Source: Paenibacillus caseinilyticus
GTDB lineage: Bacteria > Bacillota > Bacilli > Paenibacillales > NBRC-103111
NCBI RefSeq assembly: GCF_027533645.1
Contig: NZ_JAQAGY010000008.1
Location: 186,001 to 250,000, forward strand
Direction: 5' to 3'
Length of the DNA stretch: 64,000 nt
The notes beneath the pieces were generated by a model. That model worked only from the letters and a program-made list of their open reading frames with translations. It was not told the DNA's origin and searched no databases. Shown here piece by piece: positions 24,968 through 33,761 of the stretch (positions within the stretch are counted from its first letter, which is position 1; each line of letters opens with the position of its first letter). Position numbers and translations under genes: made by a program.

Positions 24968-25131
24968 GAATGTGAGCCTCCTTCGGTTTTTCTGCTATTT
25001 TTCCCTTGCTATGCTTCACTTCCACCCCTTCATCATAATGCAATAATAGTTTACATTCTCCGTTTATTTTGCTAATTTAACATATACCTATGCATATTTT
25101 GCGAAAGCTTCCGGAACGGAGTGGGTTTTCC

Positions 25132-25986
25132 TTGAGCGACACGGTCACGCTTCATTACGGCGATGAAGAGGGCGACTTCCACATTGAGCACGTCCGGCGG
25201 ACCGAGCCCTTCGGCCGCACGAACCACTGGCACGCCACGTATGAGATTTATTATCAGCTCTCGGGGCAGCGGGCCTATTTTATCAAAGACCGCACTTATC
25301 TGATCTCCCCCGGGGATCTGGTCTTCATCGGGAAGCATCAGGTCCATAAGACGTCCGACGTCGGCCTGCCCGGACATGAGCGCGTCGTAATTAACTTCAG
25401 CGACCGCTTCATCGGCAGCGACCGGGAGCATCCCCTCTCCCACCCGGCGATGCTGGCGGTCTTCGAGAATCCTTCCCGCGTATTCAGCCTGAAGCTGCCC
25501 GACCAGATCTTCGTGCAGAACATCCTGCAGAAGATGGCCAAGGAACTGAAGGAGCGCGCGACCGGATATGAGACCTACGTGAAGCTGCTCCTGCTCGAGC
25601 TGCTGCTCTTCTCCGGGCGGCATTCGGAGCGTTCCGAGAGCACCGCGATCGAACACCAGAGCCCCGTGCACAAAAAAATCTCGGAAATCGTCCGCCATAT
25701 CAACGCCCATTACCAGGAACCGATGACGCTGACGGGACTGTCCGAGCTCTTCTTCATGAGCCCTTATTATCTCAGCCGGGCCTTCAAGGAAGTGACGGGC
25801 TTCACCTTCGTCGAGTACGTCAATACGACGCGCATCCGCGAAGCCCAGCGGCTGCTCAAGGAGTCGAATAAGAAGATTATCGAAATCGCCGAATTGACAG
25901 GATTCGAGAATATCGCCCATTTTGGCCGGACGTTCAAGAAACTGGCCCGCATGACGCCGCTCGAGTACCGCAAGGGCGAAGCGTGA
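25132..25986 (+). CDS. AraC-family regulator with cupin sensor domain
   Basis: About 284 residues. The N-terminal cupin-type sensor contains HWHATYEIYYQLSG and YFIKDRTYLISPGDLVFI, ending near residue 150. The C-terminal AraC DNA-binding domain has two helix-turn-helix units (MTLTGLSELFFMSPYYLSRA and IIEIAELTGFENIAHFGRTF) and the closing motif MTPLEYRKG. The TTG at 25132 has GGAG ten bases upstream; the ATG at 25090 has no ribosome binding site, but I cannot exclude it. It is divergent from uxaE, so a sugar acid is the likely signal. A close paralogue lies at 39.2 kb. Confidence 0.85.
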   Translation: MSDTVTLHYGDEEGDFHIEHVRRTEPFGRTNHWHATYEIYYQLSGQRAYFIKDRTYLISPGDLVFIGKHQVHKTSDVGLPGHERVVINFSDRFIGSDREHPLSHPAMLAVFENPSRVFSLKLPDQIFVQNILQKMAKELKERATGYETYVKLLLLELLLFSGRHSERSESTAIEHQSPVHKKISEIVRHINAHYQEPMTLTGLSELFFMSPYYLSRAFKEVTGFTFVEYVNTTRIREAQRLLKESNKKIIEIAELTGFENIAHFGRTFKKLARMTPLEYRKGEA

Positions 25987-26028
25987 GCCGGCAGCACAAT
26001 TTGAGAGCACAACTTGAAAGAACAACAT

Positions 26029-26069
26029 AAGCGCACCGTAAGCGGCATCCCATGCCCTCCGGTGCTTTT
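26029..26069 (+). terminator. Terminator of the AraC regulator gene
   Basis: AAGCGCACCG and CGGTGCTTTT arms close on a GGCAT/ATGCC inner stem; the 3' arm runs into TTTTC. It lies 45 bp after the regulator stop. Confidence 0.7.
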
Positions 26070-26130
26070 CGTCATTCTGATGCGATCCTGATAACAGGGG
26101 CCCGTTTGTGTTTTGGGGGCGCCGCTATGG

Positions 26131-26136
26131 TATAAT
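26131..26136 (+). promoter_or_regulatory. -10 element upstream of the WecA/TagO-like gene
   Basis: A perfect TATAAT lies about 48 bases before the start codon; a weak TTGTGT is 19 bases upstream. Reasonable sigma-A promoter. Confidence 0.45.
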
Positions 26137-26183
26137 TGTTAATCATTGCCACGCAGAATTTGGCGGATCCTGGAGGGATATGC

Positions 26184-27155
26184 ATGTTGTATTTGTATTC
26201 GTACGCGGCCGCATTCGTCCTGTCGTTCGTGATCGTCCTCGCTTTGATTCCCCCGCTTCGCCGGTGGGCCTTCCGCATTGATTTTGTGGACAAGCCCCGG
26301 CCGGACCAAGAACGCAAAATCCACCGGGAGCCGATCCCCATGATGGCCGCGCTCGCGATCTTTGCCGGCTTCGCCTGCACGTATCTGCTCTTTACGAAGG
26401 AGGACTGGACGCAGACGACCGCGATCCTCGCCGGTTCCCTCCTCATCCTCGGCATCGGTACCCTGGACGATTGGTACAAGACCCGGGGCAAAGAGCTCTC
26501 CGCCTGGCCCAAAATGCTCGTACAGATGGCCGCAGCCGTCATCGTCTACCAATCCGGCATCGTCTTCTACGGGTTCAATAACCCGATGACAGGACAGGAT
26601 TTGATCCTCTGGGAATGGCTGCAGTTCATCCTGACGGTCTTATGGATCTTCGGCGTGACGACGGTCATCAACTTCACCGACGGCATGGACGGTCTGGCCG
26701 GCGGCCTCTCCGCCATCTCCGCAGGCACGCTTTTCGTCGTAGCCGCGGCGAAGGGACAGGAAGATTCCGCGATCCTCGCGATCATCCTCGTCGGCGCGTC
26801 GCTCGCTTACCTGCGCTACAATAAGCCGCCGGCCCGCGTGTTCATGGGCGATGCGGGTGCCACGCTGCTCGGCTTCCTGCTGGGCGTCATCGCGCTCGAC
26901 GGAGCCTTCAAGCAGGCTACGGTACTGTCGCTTCTGGTCCCGATCCTGGCGCTCGGTGTACCGATCTTCGACAACCTGTTCGTGGTGTTCAAGCGCTGGC
27001 GCAGCGGCAAGCCGATCTATATGGCCGACGCATCCCAGGCCCATTACCGGCTGCTCCGCAGCGGTCTGAACCAGAAGCAGGTAGTCATGGTCCTCTGCCT
27101 GCTCAACTTGTGCTTCGGGCTCACTTCGATCATCCTCATGCTGCTGAAGGTGTAG
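26184..27155 (+). CDS. Undecaprenyl-phosphate sugar-1-phosphate transferase (WecA/TagO type)
   Basis: A 323-residue integral membrane enzyme of the MraY/WecA superfamily. It transfers GlcNAc-1-phosphate from UDP-GlcNAc to undecaprenyl phosphate, starting wall teichoic acid or other wall polymers. Motifs are KIHREPIPMMAALAI near residue 45, LDDWYKTRGKELSAWPK near 95, the catalytic VINFTDGMDGLAGG near 160, and MGDAGATLLGF near 225. About ten helices are visible. ATG 26184 has GGAGG seven bases upstream; the in-frame ATG at 26136 is inside the -10 region. Single gene. Confidence 0.9.
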   Translation: MLYLYSYAAAFVLSFVIVLALIPPLRRWAFRIDFVDKPRPDQERKIHREPIPMMAALAIFAGFACTYLLFTKEDWTQTTAILAGSLLILGIGTLDDWYKTRGKELSAWPKMLVQMAAAVIVYQSGIVFYGFNNPMTGQDLILWEWLQFILTVLWIFGVTTVINFTDGMDGLAGGLSAISAGTLFVVAAAKGQEDSAILAIILVGASLAYLRYNKPPARVFMGDAGATLLGFLLGVIALDGAFKQATVLSLLVPILALGVPIFDNLFVVFKRWRSGKPIYMADASQAHYRLLRSGLNQKQVVMVLCLLNLCFGLTSIILMLLKV

Positions 27156-27270
27156 CCTCTCCTTCGATTCGCCTGGATTTATTCGTTCGGATTTCAAGGA
27201 GTTATTATCATCTGGCGGCCTGAATAAAAAGATTTCGATACATAAAGGCGTACGTTACCACAAAAAACAT

Positions 27271-27299
27271 TTGACATCGTTATCTCTTTCTCCTACTAT
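27271..27299 (+). promoter_or_regulatory. Sigma-A promoter of the purine permease gene
   Basis: TTGACA (27271-27276) and TACTAT (27294-27299) are separated by 17 bases, directly ahead of the riboswitch. Confidence 0.75.
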
Positions 27300-27315
27300 A
27301 CGTAAGGGACAACCT

Positions 27316-27380
27316 TTCGTATATCCCCGGCAATATGGGCCGGGGGTCTCTACAGGAGACCGTAAATCTCCGGCTACGAA
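27316..27380 (+). promoter_or_regulatory. Purine (guanine-class) riboswitch aptamer
   Basis: The consensus landmarks of the xpt-pbuX-type aptamer are in order: P1 TTCGTA, TATA, CCCGGC-loop AATATGG-GCCGGG (P2), GTCTCTACA (J2/3), GGAGA-CCGTAAA-TCTCC (P3 and loop L3), then GGCTACGAA closing P1. The discriminating pyrimidine in the 3' junction is C (GGCTACG), which specifies guanine rather than adenine. Confidence 0.9.
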
Positions 27381-27424
27381 CGGGCAGGCTAAGTATACCC
27401 TGCCCGTTTGCGGCCGGTTTTTTT
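27370..27424 (+). terminator. Riboswitch-controlled terminator
   Basis: CCGGC and AACGGGCAGG pair with CCTGCCCGTT and GCCGG, interrupted by a TACG/TGCG internal loop, followed by seven Ts. Its 5' arm begins inside the 3' end of aptamer P3/P1, so an alternative pairing is possible. The expected outcome is that guanine binding favours termination. Confidence 0.85.
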
Positions 27425-27489
27425 GGTGCTCCCTTCTGCACGTTCGTCCGCCCGCACAGGTGTTCTTACCGAGAGGAGACAACATACGC

Positions 27490-28782
27490 ATGCTCGCCCA
27501 GTGGTTTCAACTTCAAGACAGAGGCACTACCGTCCGCACCGAAGTGACGGCAGGCCTCACGACTTTCCTTACGATGGTGTACATCGTCATCGTCAATCCG
27601 GCGATCCTGTCCGCATCGGGCCTCCCCTTCGGCCAGGTGTTCACGGCTACGGTCTGTGCCGCAGTGATCGGGACCTTGTATATGGCCCTCTTCGCCAATC
27701 ATCCGATCGCGGTTGCGCCCGGCATGGGCATGAACGCTTATTTCACGTCCGTGGTCGCTTCCCAGGGCGTCACCTACCAGGCCGTGCTCGGCACTGTCTT
27801 CCTGGCCGGCATCCTGTTCCTGCTCCTGAGCTTCACCAAGCTTCGCGAGACGCTGATCGCCTCCATTCCCGCCTCTCTCAAGAACGGCATTACGGCGGGC
27901 ATCGGCCTCTTCATCGCGTTCATCGGACTGCGCATGTCCGGCATCGTCACGGCCTCGCCGGCTACATTGGTTGCCCTCGGCGACCTGAGTCAGCCGGGCA
28001 CGCTGCTCACGATCTTCGGCCTGCTGCTCACGCTTGTGCTTATGGCGCGGCGCATCAAGGCGGCTCTCTTCATCGGCATGGCGGTGACGGCGGCAGCCGG
28101 GTATGCGCTCGGCCTGCTGAAATTCCAGGGCTTCGCCGCCCTGCCTGCCGCTCCCGTGCTCTTCGATCTCGATGTCGCCGGCGTGTTCTCCGGCGGGCTG
28201 TACACGGTCGTCTTCGCTTTCCTGCTCGTCACGATCTTCGATACGACAGGCACGATGATCGGCGTCGCCGAACAAGCCGGCCTGATCCGCGGCGGCGTCT
28301 TCCCGCGGGCGAAGCAGGCCTTGATGGCCGATGCCGTCGCCACGGTGGCCGGCTCCCTGCTCGGGACCTCCCCGTCGAGCGCGTACGTCGAGTCTTCCGC
28401 CGGGGTTGCGGCCGGCGGCCGCACCGGTCTCACGTCGCTGACCGTGGCCGTGCTCTTCCTCGCGTCGCTGTTCTTTGCGCCGGTAGTGCAGGCCCTCTCG
28501 TCCCTGTCCGCCATTACCGCGCCGGTGCTTATCATTGTCGGCTGCTTCATGATGGAGGGACTCGCCCGGATTGAGTGGGATACGTTCGATGAAGCGTTCC
28601 CGGCCTTCGCCATCCTCATCGCGATGCCGCTGACCTCCAGCATCGCCACCGGCATCGCGATCGGGTTCATCACGTATCCGCTGCTCAAGCTCGTAACCGG
28701 CAAGGGCCGGAGCGTGCATCCGCTGCTGTACGTGTTCGGCGTCATCTTCCTGGTTCAGATGACATTCTTCCCCGCGCATTAA
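27490..28782 (+). CDS. pbuG: NCS2/AzgA-family purine permease (guanine/hypoxanthine)
   Basis: A 430-residue membrane protein of the AzgA-like purine permease group. TEVTAGLTTFLTMVYIVIVNP at the N-terminus, APGMGMNAYF near residue 80, TAGIGLFIAFIGL near 135 and SPSSAYVESSAGVAAGGRTG near 290 are diagnostic. It takes up purine bases by proton symport. ATG 27490 has GAGGAG eleven bases upstream. The upstream guanine riboswitch and terminator agree with PbuG-type specificity: the gene is shut off when guanine is plentiful. Confidence 0.93.
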   Translation: MLAQWFQLQDRGTTVRTEVTAGLTTFLTMVYIVIVNPAILSASGLPFGQVFTATVCAAVIGTLYMALFANHPIAVAPGMGMNAYFTSVVASQGVTYQAVLGTVFLAGILFLLLSFTKLRETLIASIPASLKNGITAGIGLFIAFIGLRMSGIVTASPATLVALGDLSQPGTLLTIFGLLLTLVLMARRIKAALFIGMAVTAAAGYALGLLKFQGFAALPAAPVLFDLDVAGVFSGGLYTVVFAFLLVTIFDTTGTMIGVAEQAGLIRGGVFPRAKQALMADAVATVAGSLLGTSPSSAYVESSAGVAAGGRTGLTSLTVAVLFLASLFFAPVVQALSSLSAITAPVLIIVGCFMMEGLARIEWDTFDEAFPAFAILIAMPLTSSIATGIAIGFITYPLLKLVTGKGRSVHPLLYVFGVIFLVQMTFFPAH

Positions 28783-28798
28783 ACCGGCACAAGAATAT

Positions 28799-28835
28799 GC
28801 AAAGCCCCCTGCCATGAATTGGCAGGGGGCTTTGC
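28799..28835. terminator. Bidirectional terminator between permease and P450 genes
   Basis: A perfect 16-bp inverted repeat (GCAAAGCCCCCTGCCA and complement) around ATGAA. It serves the converging permease and P450 genes. Confidence 0.8.
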
Positions 28836-28939
28836 TATGCGGGGACGCGGGCGAGGCGGCGGCGCATCACCCGATGAGGTAAGATTAAACAAGCTAAGGC
28901 GGCGGCTCCTTCTGCGCGGCCGCCGCTGCTGCACCTGCA

Positions 28940-30148
28940 TCACACGAGCACCGGCAGGGCCGGCAGTCCGCGCATCAGCCGGCCCGGACCCCAATGGATC
29001 TCCTCCCGAGGTACGGCGAGGCGCAGATTCGGCAGCTCGCGGATCAGAGCCGAGAGGGCAATGCTGCCTTCCAGCCGGGCCAAGGGGGCGCCGAGGCAGA
29101 AGTGGATACCGCTGCCGAAGGCCAGATGCCGGTTCTTCTTGCGCGTGAGGTCGAGCCGCGCCGGATCTTCGAACTGCGCCGGGTCGCGGTTGGCGGAGGC
29201 CAGCGAGACGAAGAGCAGATCGCCGCGCTGCAGCTGTTTGCCGTGCCATTCGAACGGCTCCCGCACCCAGCGGTTCGTCGTGATCTCGACAGGGCCGTAG
29301 AAGCGCAGGAGCTCCTCCACCGCCGACGAATCAAGCTCCGGGCTGCTGCGCCACAAGGCAAGCTGCTCCGGATGCTCGAGCAGTGCCAGCGTGCCGTTGC
29401 CGATCAGGTTGACTGTCGTTTCGTGGCCGGCCACGATGAGCAGGAAGATCGTCGACGTCAGCTCCTCCCGGCTCAGCCGGTCGCCGTTCTCCTGCACGCG
29501 GATCAGCTCCGTGATGAGGTCGGCCTGCGGCTTCGCCCTACGCTCCTCGATCACCCCGTCGATATAGGAGGCGAACGCTTCCAGGGAAGGCTGCACTCCC
29601 TTGATCTTCTCGAAATCGGTAGCCGACTTGATGAAATCGTCGGACCATTTGCGGAACAAAGCATGGTCTTCTGCGGGAATCCCCAGCATCTGGCAGATCA
29701 CATAGATCGGGAGGGGAAAAGCGAACTTGTCGATGAGGTCGCCTCCCCCTTGGCGGCGGAGCTCCTCCGTCAGCCGTCCGGCAATCGCCGTGATCTGATC
29801 CCGCAGCCCTTCCGCCACCCCCGGCGTGAAGGCCTTCGATACGATCGAACGCAGACGGGTATGGTCCGGCGGATCGGCACCTAGCAGATTATTGGAGAGG
29901 AGCCTCAGGATCTTATCCGGCAGGGCAGGCATAGCCGCTTCCCCCAGAGAGCGGCTGTTCTTCGTGAACCGCTCCTCATTCTTAAGCGCTTCTACGGCAT
30001 CTTCGTACCGGGTGATCAGCCACGCCTGCTGGCCCCCCGTCAGTCCCATCGAGTACACGGGCTCCTCCACTCTCCAGCGGTCATAGAGAGCGTAAGCACG
30101 GTTCTTGAATTCCGGCGAACTCATGTCCAATCCGACGTCCAAACTCAT
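28940..30148 (-). CDS. Cytochrome P450 (CYP107-like)
   Basis: A 402-residue soluble bacterial P450. The oxygen-activation helix reads IVAGHETTVN near residue 240; ExxR is EELLRF; the heme-binding loop is FGSGIHFCLGAPLARLE with the axial ligand Cys351. FTPGVAEGLRDQI near residue 115 is usual for the CYP107/YjiB group. It needs a separate ferredoxin and reductase, not present here. The ATG follows GGAAGGGATTCC. It stands alone on the minus strand; nothing nearby indicates a biosynthetic cluster, so the substrate is unknown. Confidence 0.92.
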   Translation of the reverse strand: MSLDVGLDMSSPEFKNRAYALYDRWRVEEPVYSMGLTGGQQAWLITRYEDAVEALKNEERFTKNSRSLGEAAMPALPDKILRLLSNNLLGADPPDHTRLRSIVSKAFTPGVAEGLRDQITAIAGRLTEELRRQGGGDLIDKFAFPLPIYVICQMLGIPAEDHALFRKWSDDFIKSATDFEKIKGVQPSLEAFASYIDGVIEERRAKPQADLITELIRVQENGDRLSREELTSTIFLLIVAGHETTVNLIGNGTLALLEHPEQLALWRSSPELDSSAVEELLRFYGPVEITTNRWVREPFEWHGKQLQRGDLLFVSLASANRDPAQFEDPARLDLTRKKNRHLAFGSGIHFCLGAPLARLEGSIALSALIRELPNLRLAVPREEIHWGPGRLMRGLPALPVLV

Positions 30149-30309
30149 GGAATCCCTTCCTTCCGGTTGATGTCCATCCAGCAGGATCTCGGGTGTCGTC
30201 TGGGATGCTTTACAATTCCATTATATTACATCCCCCGGAAAAACAGTTGTGAACTTTCCGTGCGCCCGCTTCTATGAATCTCAATGGTCCTGCCGCCGCA
30301 TCCGCCTTC

Positions 30310-31503
30310 TCACACCGCCCGCTCGACGAGCATGGCCACGCCTTGGCCGCCGCCGATGCACAGGGCGGCGATGCCGTACTTCGCCTCCCGGCGGGCAAGC
30401 TCGTGCAGCAGCGTGACGAGCACGCGGGCTCCGCTGGCCCCTATCGGGTGGCCGAGGGCGATGGCGCCGCCGTTCACATTCACGCGCTCCGCGGGCACCC
30501 CGAGCTCCCGCATGACGGCCAGCGACTGGGCGGCGAACGCTTCGTTGAGCTCGAAGAGATCGACCTCGCCGAGCGCCACACCGGTCTTCTGCACGAGCCG
30601 GCGCACGGCATCGACAGGCCCGAGGCCCATCACGGCTGGGTCGAGCGCCGCCTGCGCATAGCCGCGGATGCGGGCCAGCGGCTTCGCGCCGAGCTCCCGC
30701 GCCCGCCCGGCGGACATCACGACGAGCGCCGCCGCGCCGTCGTTGATGCCCGAGGCGTTGCCGGCGGTGACGGTGCCGTCATCGCGGAACGCCGGGCGCA
30801 GGCGGCCGAGCGTCTCCGCCGTCGTGCCGGCCCGCGGGTGCTCGTCCGCCTCGAAGAGCACCGGCTCACCCTTGCGCTGCGGCACGGGCACCGGGACGAT
30901 CTCGGCACGCAGCCGCCCGGCGGCCGCCGCCTCCCCTGCCCGCCGCTGGCTCTCCGCCGCGTAGGCGTCCTGCGCCTCCCGCGTCAGCTCATACCGCTCC
31001 GCGATATTCTCGGCGGTGACGCCCATGTGAATATCGCAGGAGGCGCACCACAGCCCGTCGCGGACCAGCGAGTCGACGAGCGCGGCATCGCCGAGCCGCA
31101 ATCCGTCCCTTGCTCCCGGCAGCAGATAAGGCGCCCGGCTCATATTCTCGGTGCCGCCGGCCACCACGACCTCCGCGTCGCCGAGGAGCACGGCCTGCGC
31201 CGCCAGCATGACGGCTTGGAGCCCGGAGCCGCACACCTTGTTGACGGTCATCGCCGGCACCCGCGCGTCGAAGCCCGCCTTCAGCCACGCCTGCCGGGCC
31301 GGATTCTGGCCGAGTCCCGCCTGCAGCACGTTGCCGAGAATGACCTCGTCCACCTGCTCTTCGCCGATGCCTGCGCGCTGAAGGGCCTCGCGTACTACGA
31401 TGCTCCCAAGCTCTGGAGCGGATATTCCGGACAGCGCGCCCTGAAAGCTCCCGATCGCCGTCCGGACTCCGCTGACGATTACCGCTTCGCGTTCCCTGCT
31501 CAT
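30310..31503 (-). CDS. Acetyl-CoA C-acetyltransferase (thiolase)
   Basis: A 397-residue thiolase that in this context cleaves acetoacetyl-CoA to two acetyl-CoA. Catalytic residues are visible as Cys91 in [10 protein letters not shown], His in [11 protein letters not shown] and the second Cys in [11 protein letters not shown]. Its ATG overlaps the stop of the CoA-transferase B gene (TAATG), so the two are coupled. It is the last gene of the 3-hydroxybutyrate operon. A biosynthetic direction is possible in vitro, but the neighbours point to degradation. Confidence 0.93.
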   Translation of the reverse strand: MSREREAVIVSGVRTAIGSFQGALSGISAPELGSIVVREALQRAGIGEEQVDEVILGNVLQAGLGQNPARQAWLKAGFDARVPAMTVNKVCGSGLQAVMLAAQAVLLGDAEVVVAGGTENMSRAPYLLPGARDGLRLGDAALVDSLVRDGLWCASCDIHMGVTAENIAERYELTREAQDAYAAESQRRAGEAAAAGRLRAEIVPVPVPQRKGEPVLFEADEHPRAGTTAETLGRLRPAFRDDGTVTAGNASGINDGAAALVVMSAGRARELGAKPLARIRGYAQAALDPAVMGLGPVDAVRRLVQKTGVALGEVDLFELNEAFAAQSLAVMRELGVPAERVNVNGGAIALGHPIGASGARVLVTLLHELARREAKYGIAALCIGGGQGVAMLVERAV

Positions 31504-32180
31504 TAACTTACGCCCTCCTTCTTAGTCAATTCGCCGCCCAGCAGCTCCGGCGCCACAGTGAACGACGCCTCCGTCCGCTGCCTCACCTCGTCCAGCGTTA
31601 CGCCCGGCTGCAATTCGGCAAGCCGCATCCCCTCCGGGGTGAAGTCGAAGACCGCCAGATCCGTGATCAGCCGGTCCACGACGCCCGCGCCGGTGAGGGG
31701 GAGCGTGCAGGCCTTGCGGACCTTGCTCTGGCCGTGCTTGTTCACATGCTCCATGATGACGACGATCCGCTTCGCTCCGCTGACGAGATCCATCGCGCCG
31801 CCCATCCCTTTGACCATCAGGCCAGGGATCATCCAGTTCGCCAGATCCCCATTCTCTGCCACCTCCATGCCTCCGAGGATAGCGAGGTCAATATGCCCTC
31901 CGCGGATCATCGCGAACGATTCGGCGCTGTCGAAGAACGAGGCGCCCCGTACGAATGTCACGGTTTCTTTGCCCGCATTGATGAGATCCGGATCCTCCTC
32001 GCCCTCGTAAGGGTAAGGCCCGATGCCGAGCAGCCCGTTCTCCGACTGCAGCATGACGTTCATCCCCTCAGGGATGGCTCCCGCCACCAGCGTGGGCAGC
32101 CCGATCCCGAGATTGACGTACATTCCTTCCCGCACCTCCCGGACCGCCCGCTCTACGATCATCTCCCGTTGCCCCTTCAT
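31503..32180 (-). CDS. scoB: 3-oxoacid CoA-transferase subunit B
   Basis: A 225-residue beta subunit. [16 protein letters not shown] near residue 22 and [19 protein letters not shown] near residue 45 contain the catalytic Glu (SENG). It works with subunit A to move CoA from a donor, usually succinyl-CoA, to acetoacetate. The start overlaps the subunit A stop by 4 bp and its own stop overlaps the thiolase start. Confidence 0.92.
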   Translation of the reverse strand: MKGQREMIVERAVREVREGMYVNLGIGLPTLVAGAIPEGMNVMLQSENGLLGIGPYPYEGEEDPDLINAGKETVTFVRGASFFDSAESFAMIRGGHIDLAILGGMEVAENGDLANWMIPGLMVKGMGGAMDLVSGAKRIVVIMEHVNKHGQSKVRKACTLPLTGAGVVDRLITDLAVFDFTPEGMRLAELQPGVTLDEVRQRTEASFTVAPELLGGELTKKEGVS

Positions 32181-32884
32181 GCCGTCCCCTCCTTCGTGCG
32201 GACCGTCCGCCGCTCGATGCGCTTGCCTGCCGCCGTTCCCTGCACGACCCGCTGCACGTAGATTCCCGGCGTATGAATCTCGTCCGGGTCCAGCTCACCT
32301 GCTTCGACGATGATCTCCGCCTCGGCAATCGTGATCCGGCCAGCCGCTGCGGCCAGCGGATTAAAGTTGCGCGAGGTGCGGCGGTATACGAGATTGCCAA
32401 GCGTGTCGGCCTTCCAGGCTTTGACTAGGGCAAAATCGCCTGCAATGCCCCGCTCCAGCACAAAGGTGCGACCCTCGAAGGTCTTCAGTTCCTTGCCTTC
32501 GGCCACGACCGTGCCCACGCCCGTCGGCGTGTAGAAGCCCGGGATGCCGGCTCCGCCCGCGCGAATGCGTTCGGCCAGTGTACCCTGCGGCACCAGTTCG
32601 ACCTCCAGCTCCCCGCTGAGATACTGCCGCTCGAACGTCTTGTTCTCCCCGACATAGGAGGAGACCATCTTGCGGATCTGGCGGCCCGCCAGCAGCAGGC
32701 CGAGCCCGCCGTCGTCCACCCCGCAGTTGTTGCTGACCACGGTCAGCTCCTTCGTTCCCTGCGCCTGCAGGGCCCCGATCAGGCCCTCGGGAATGCCGCA
32801 GAGCCCGAAGCCTCCGACGACCAGCAGGGAACCGTCCGCGATATCCCGCACGGCCTCCTCCATCGAAGCCACTCTTTTGTCCAT
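32177..32884 (-). CDS. scoA: 3-oxoacid CoA-transferase subunit A
   Basis: A 235-residue alpha subunit with the CoA-binding loop [15 protein letters not shown] near residue 24, [14 protein letters not shown], and [17 protein letters not shown]. The start [11 protein letters not shown] at 32884 follows GAGGAGAGGAAGATC; a reading from 32905 would begin inside that ribosome binding site. It forms an A2B2 enzyme with the product of the next gene. Whether the donor is succinyl-CoA (ScoAB) or acetyl-CoA (AtoDA) cannot be decided here. Confidence 0.92.
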   Translation of the reverse strand: MDKRVASMEEAVRDIADGSLLVVGGFGLCGIPEGLIGALQAQGTKELTVVSNNCGVDDGGLGLLLAGRQIRKMVSSYVGENKTFERQYLSGELEVELVPQGTLAERIRAGGAGIPGFYTPTGVGTVVAEGKELKTFEGRTFVLERGIAGDFALVKAWKADTLGNLVYRRTSRNFNPLAAAAGRITIAEAEIIVEAGELDPDEIHTPGIYVQRVVQGTAAGKRIERRTVRTKEGTA

Positions 32885-32939
32885 GATCTTCCTCTCCTCT
32901 CTCATCTGTCTGAATCCATACGAATAAGCCTACATCCGG

Positions 32940-33725
32940 CTACTGAGCCGTATAGCCTCCGTCGATGAGCAGCGACGTCCCCGTCACGCCACGCAGCTTG
33001 TCGCTGGCGATCAGCACGGCGTAGTCCGCAATCTCCTCCACCGTCAGCAGCCGGCGCTGCGGCACGAGCGGATAGATCACTTCCTCAAGTACGCTCTCCA
33101 GCGGCACGCCCCGCGTCCGCGCCAGATCCTCGAGCTGTCCCCGCACCAGCGGCGTGTCCACGTATCCGGGGCAGAGCGCGTTCACCGTGATCCCGTGGGG
33201 CGCCCCTTCGAGCGCCGCCACCTTCGTCAGCCCGATCAGCCCGTGCTTCGCGCTGTTGTAGGCTGCCTTGCCCGCGAATCCGATCACCCCATTGATCGAC
33301 GCCATGTTGATCACACGGCCGTAACCGCTGCGCTTCATCAGCGGGAACGCATGCTTGATCCCGATGAAAGCCCCGGTCAGCATCACCTTCAGCATGAACT
33401 CGAATTTGTCCACCGGGAACTCTTCCAGGGGGGCCACATGCTGCAGCCCCGCGTTGTTCACGAGAATATCGAGCGAGCCGTAGGCCTCGTCCGCCGACTG
33501 GATCGCCGCCGCATACTCCCCTTCCTGCGTCACGTCGCACCGCAGGCCGAGCGCCTCATAGCCTTCCGCCTGCAGCCGGGACGCCGCATGCTGCGCTCCT
33601 TCGGTCCGGATGTCGGTGACCACCACCCGGGCTCCCTCCTTCGCGAACGACCGGGCGATCTCCAGTCCGATGCCGCTCGCCGCCCCCGTGACGAGGGCCG
33701 TGCGGCCACTAAGCAGCTCTGCCAT
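32940..33725 (-). CDS. bdhA: 3-hydroxybutyrate dehydrogenase (SDR)
   Basis: A 261-residue short-chain dehydrogenase. TGAASGIGLEIARSF is the cofactor loop, LVNNAGLQHVAPLEEFP is a strong 3-hydroxybutyrate dehydrogenase signature, the catalytic pair is in AAYNSAKHG, and NALCPGYVDTPLVRGQL is the usual substrate loop. It oxidises (R)-3-hydroxybutyrate to acetoacetate with NAD. ATG follows GAGGAGAGG. It lies between the permease (36 bp) and CoA-transferase A (55 bp), consistent with substrate flow. Confidence 0.9.
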   Translation of the reverse strand: MAELLSGRTALVTGAASGIGLEIARSFAKEGARVVVTDIRTEGAQHAASRLQAEGYEALGLRCDVTQEGEYAAAIQSADEAYGSLDILVNNAGLQHVAPLEEFPVDKFEFMLKVMLTGAFIGIKHAFPLMKRSGYGRVINMASINGVIGFAGKAAYNSAKHGLIGLTKVAALEGAPHGITVNALCPGYVDTPLVRGQLEDLARTRGVPLESVLEEVIYPLVPQRRLLTVEEIADYAVLIASDKLRGVTGTSLLIDGGYTAQ

Positions 33726-33761
33726 AAGCGAATCCTCTCCTCTTTCTGTCTAAGATCTGGT

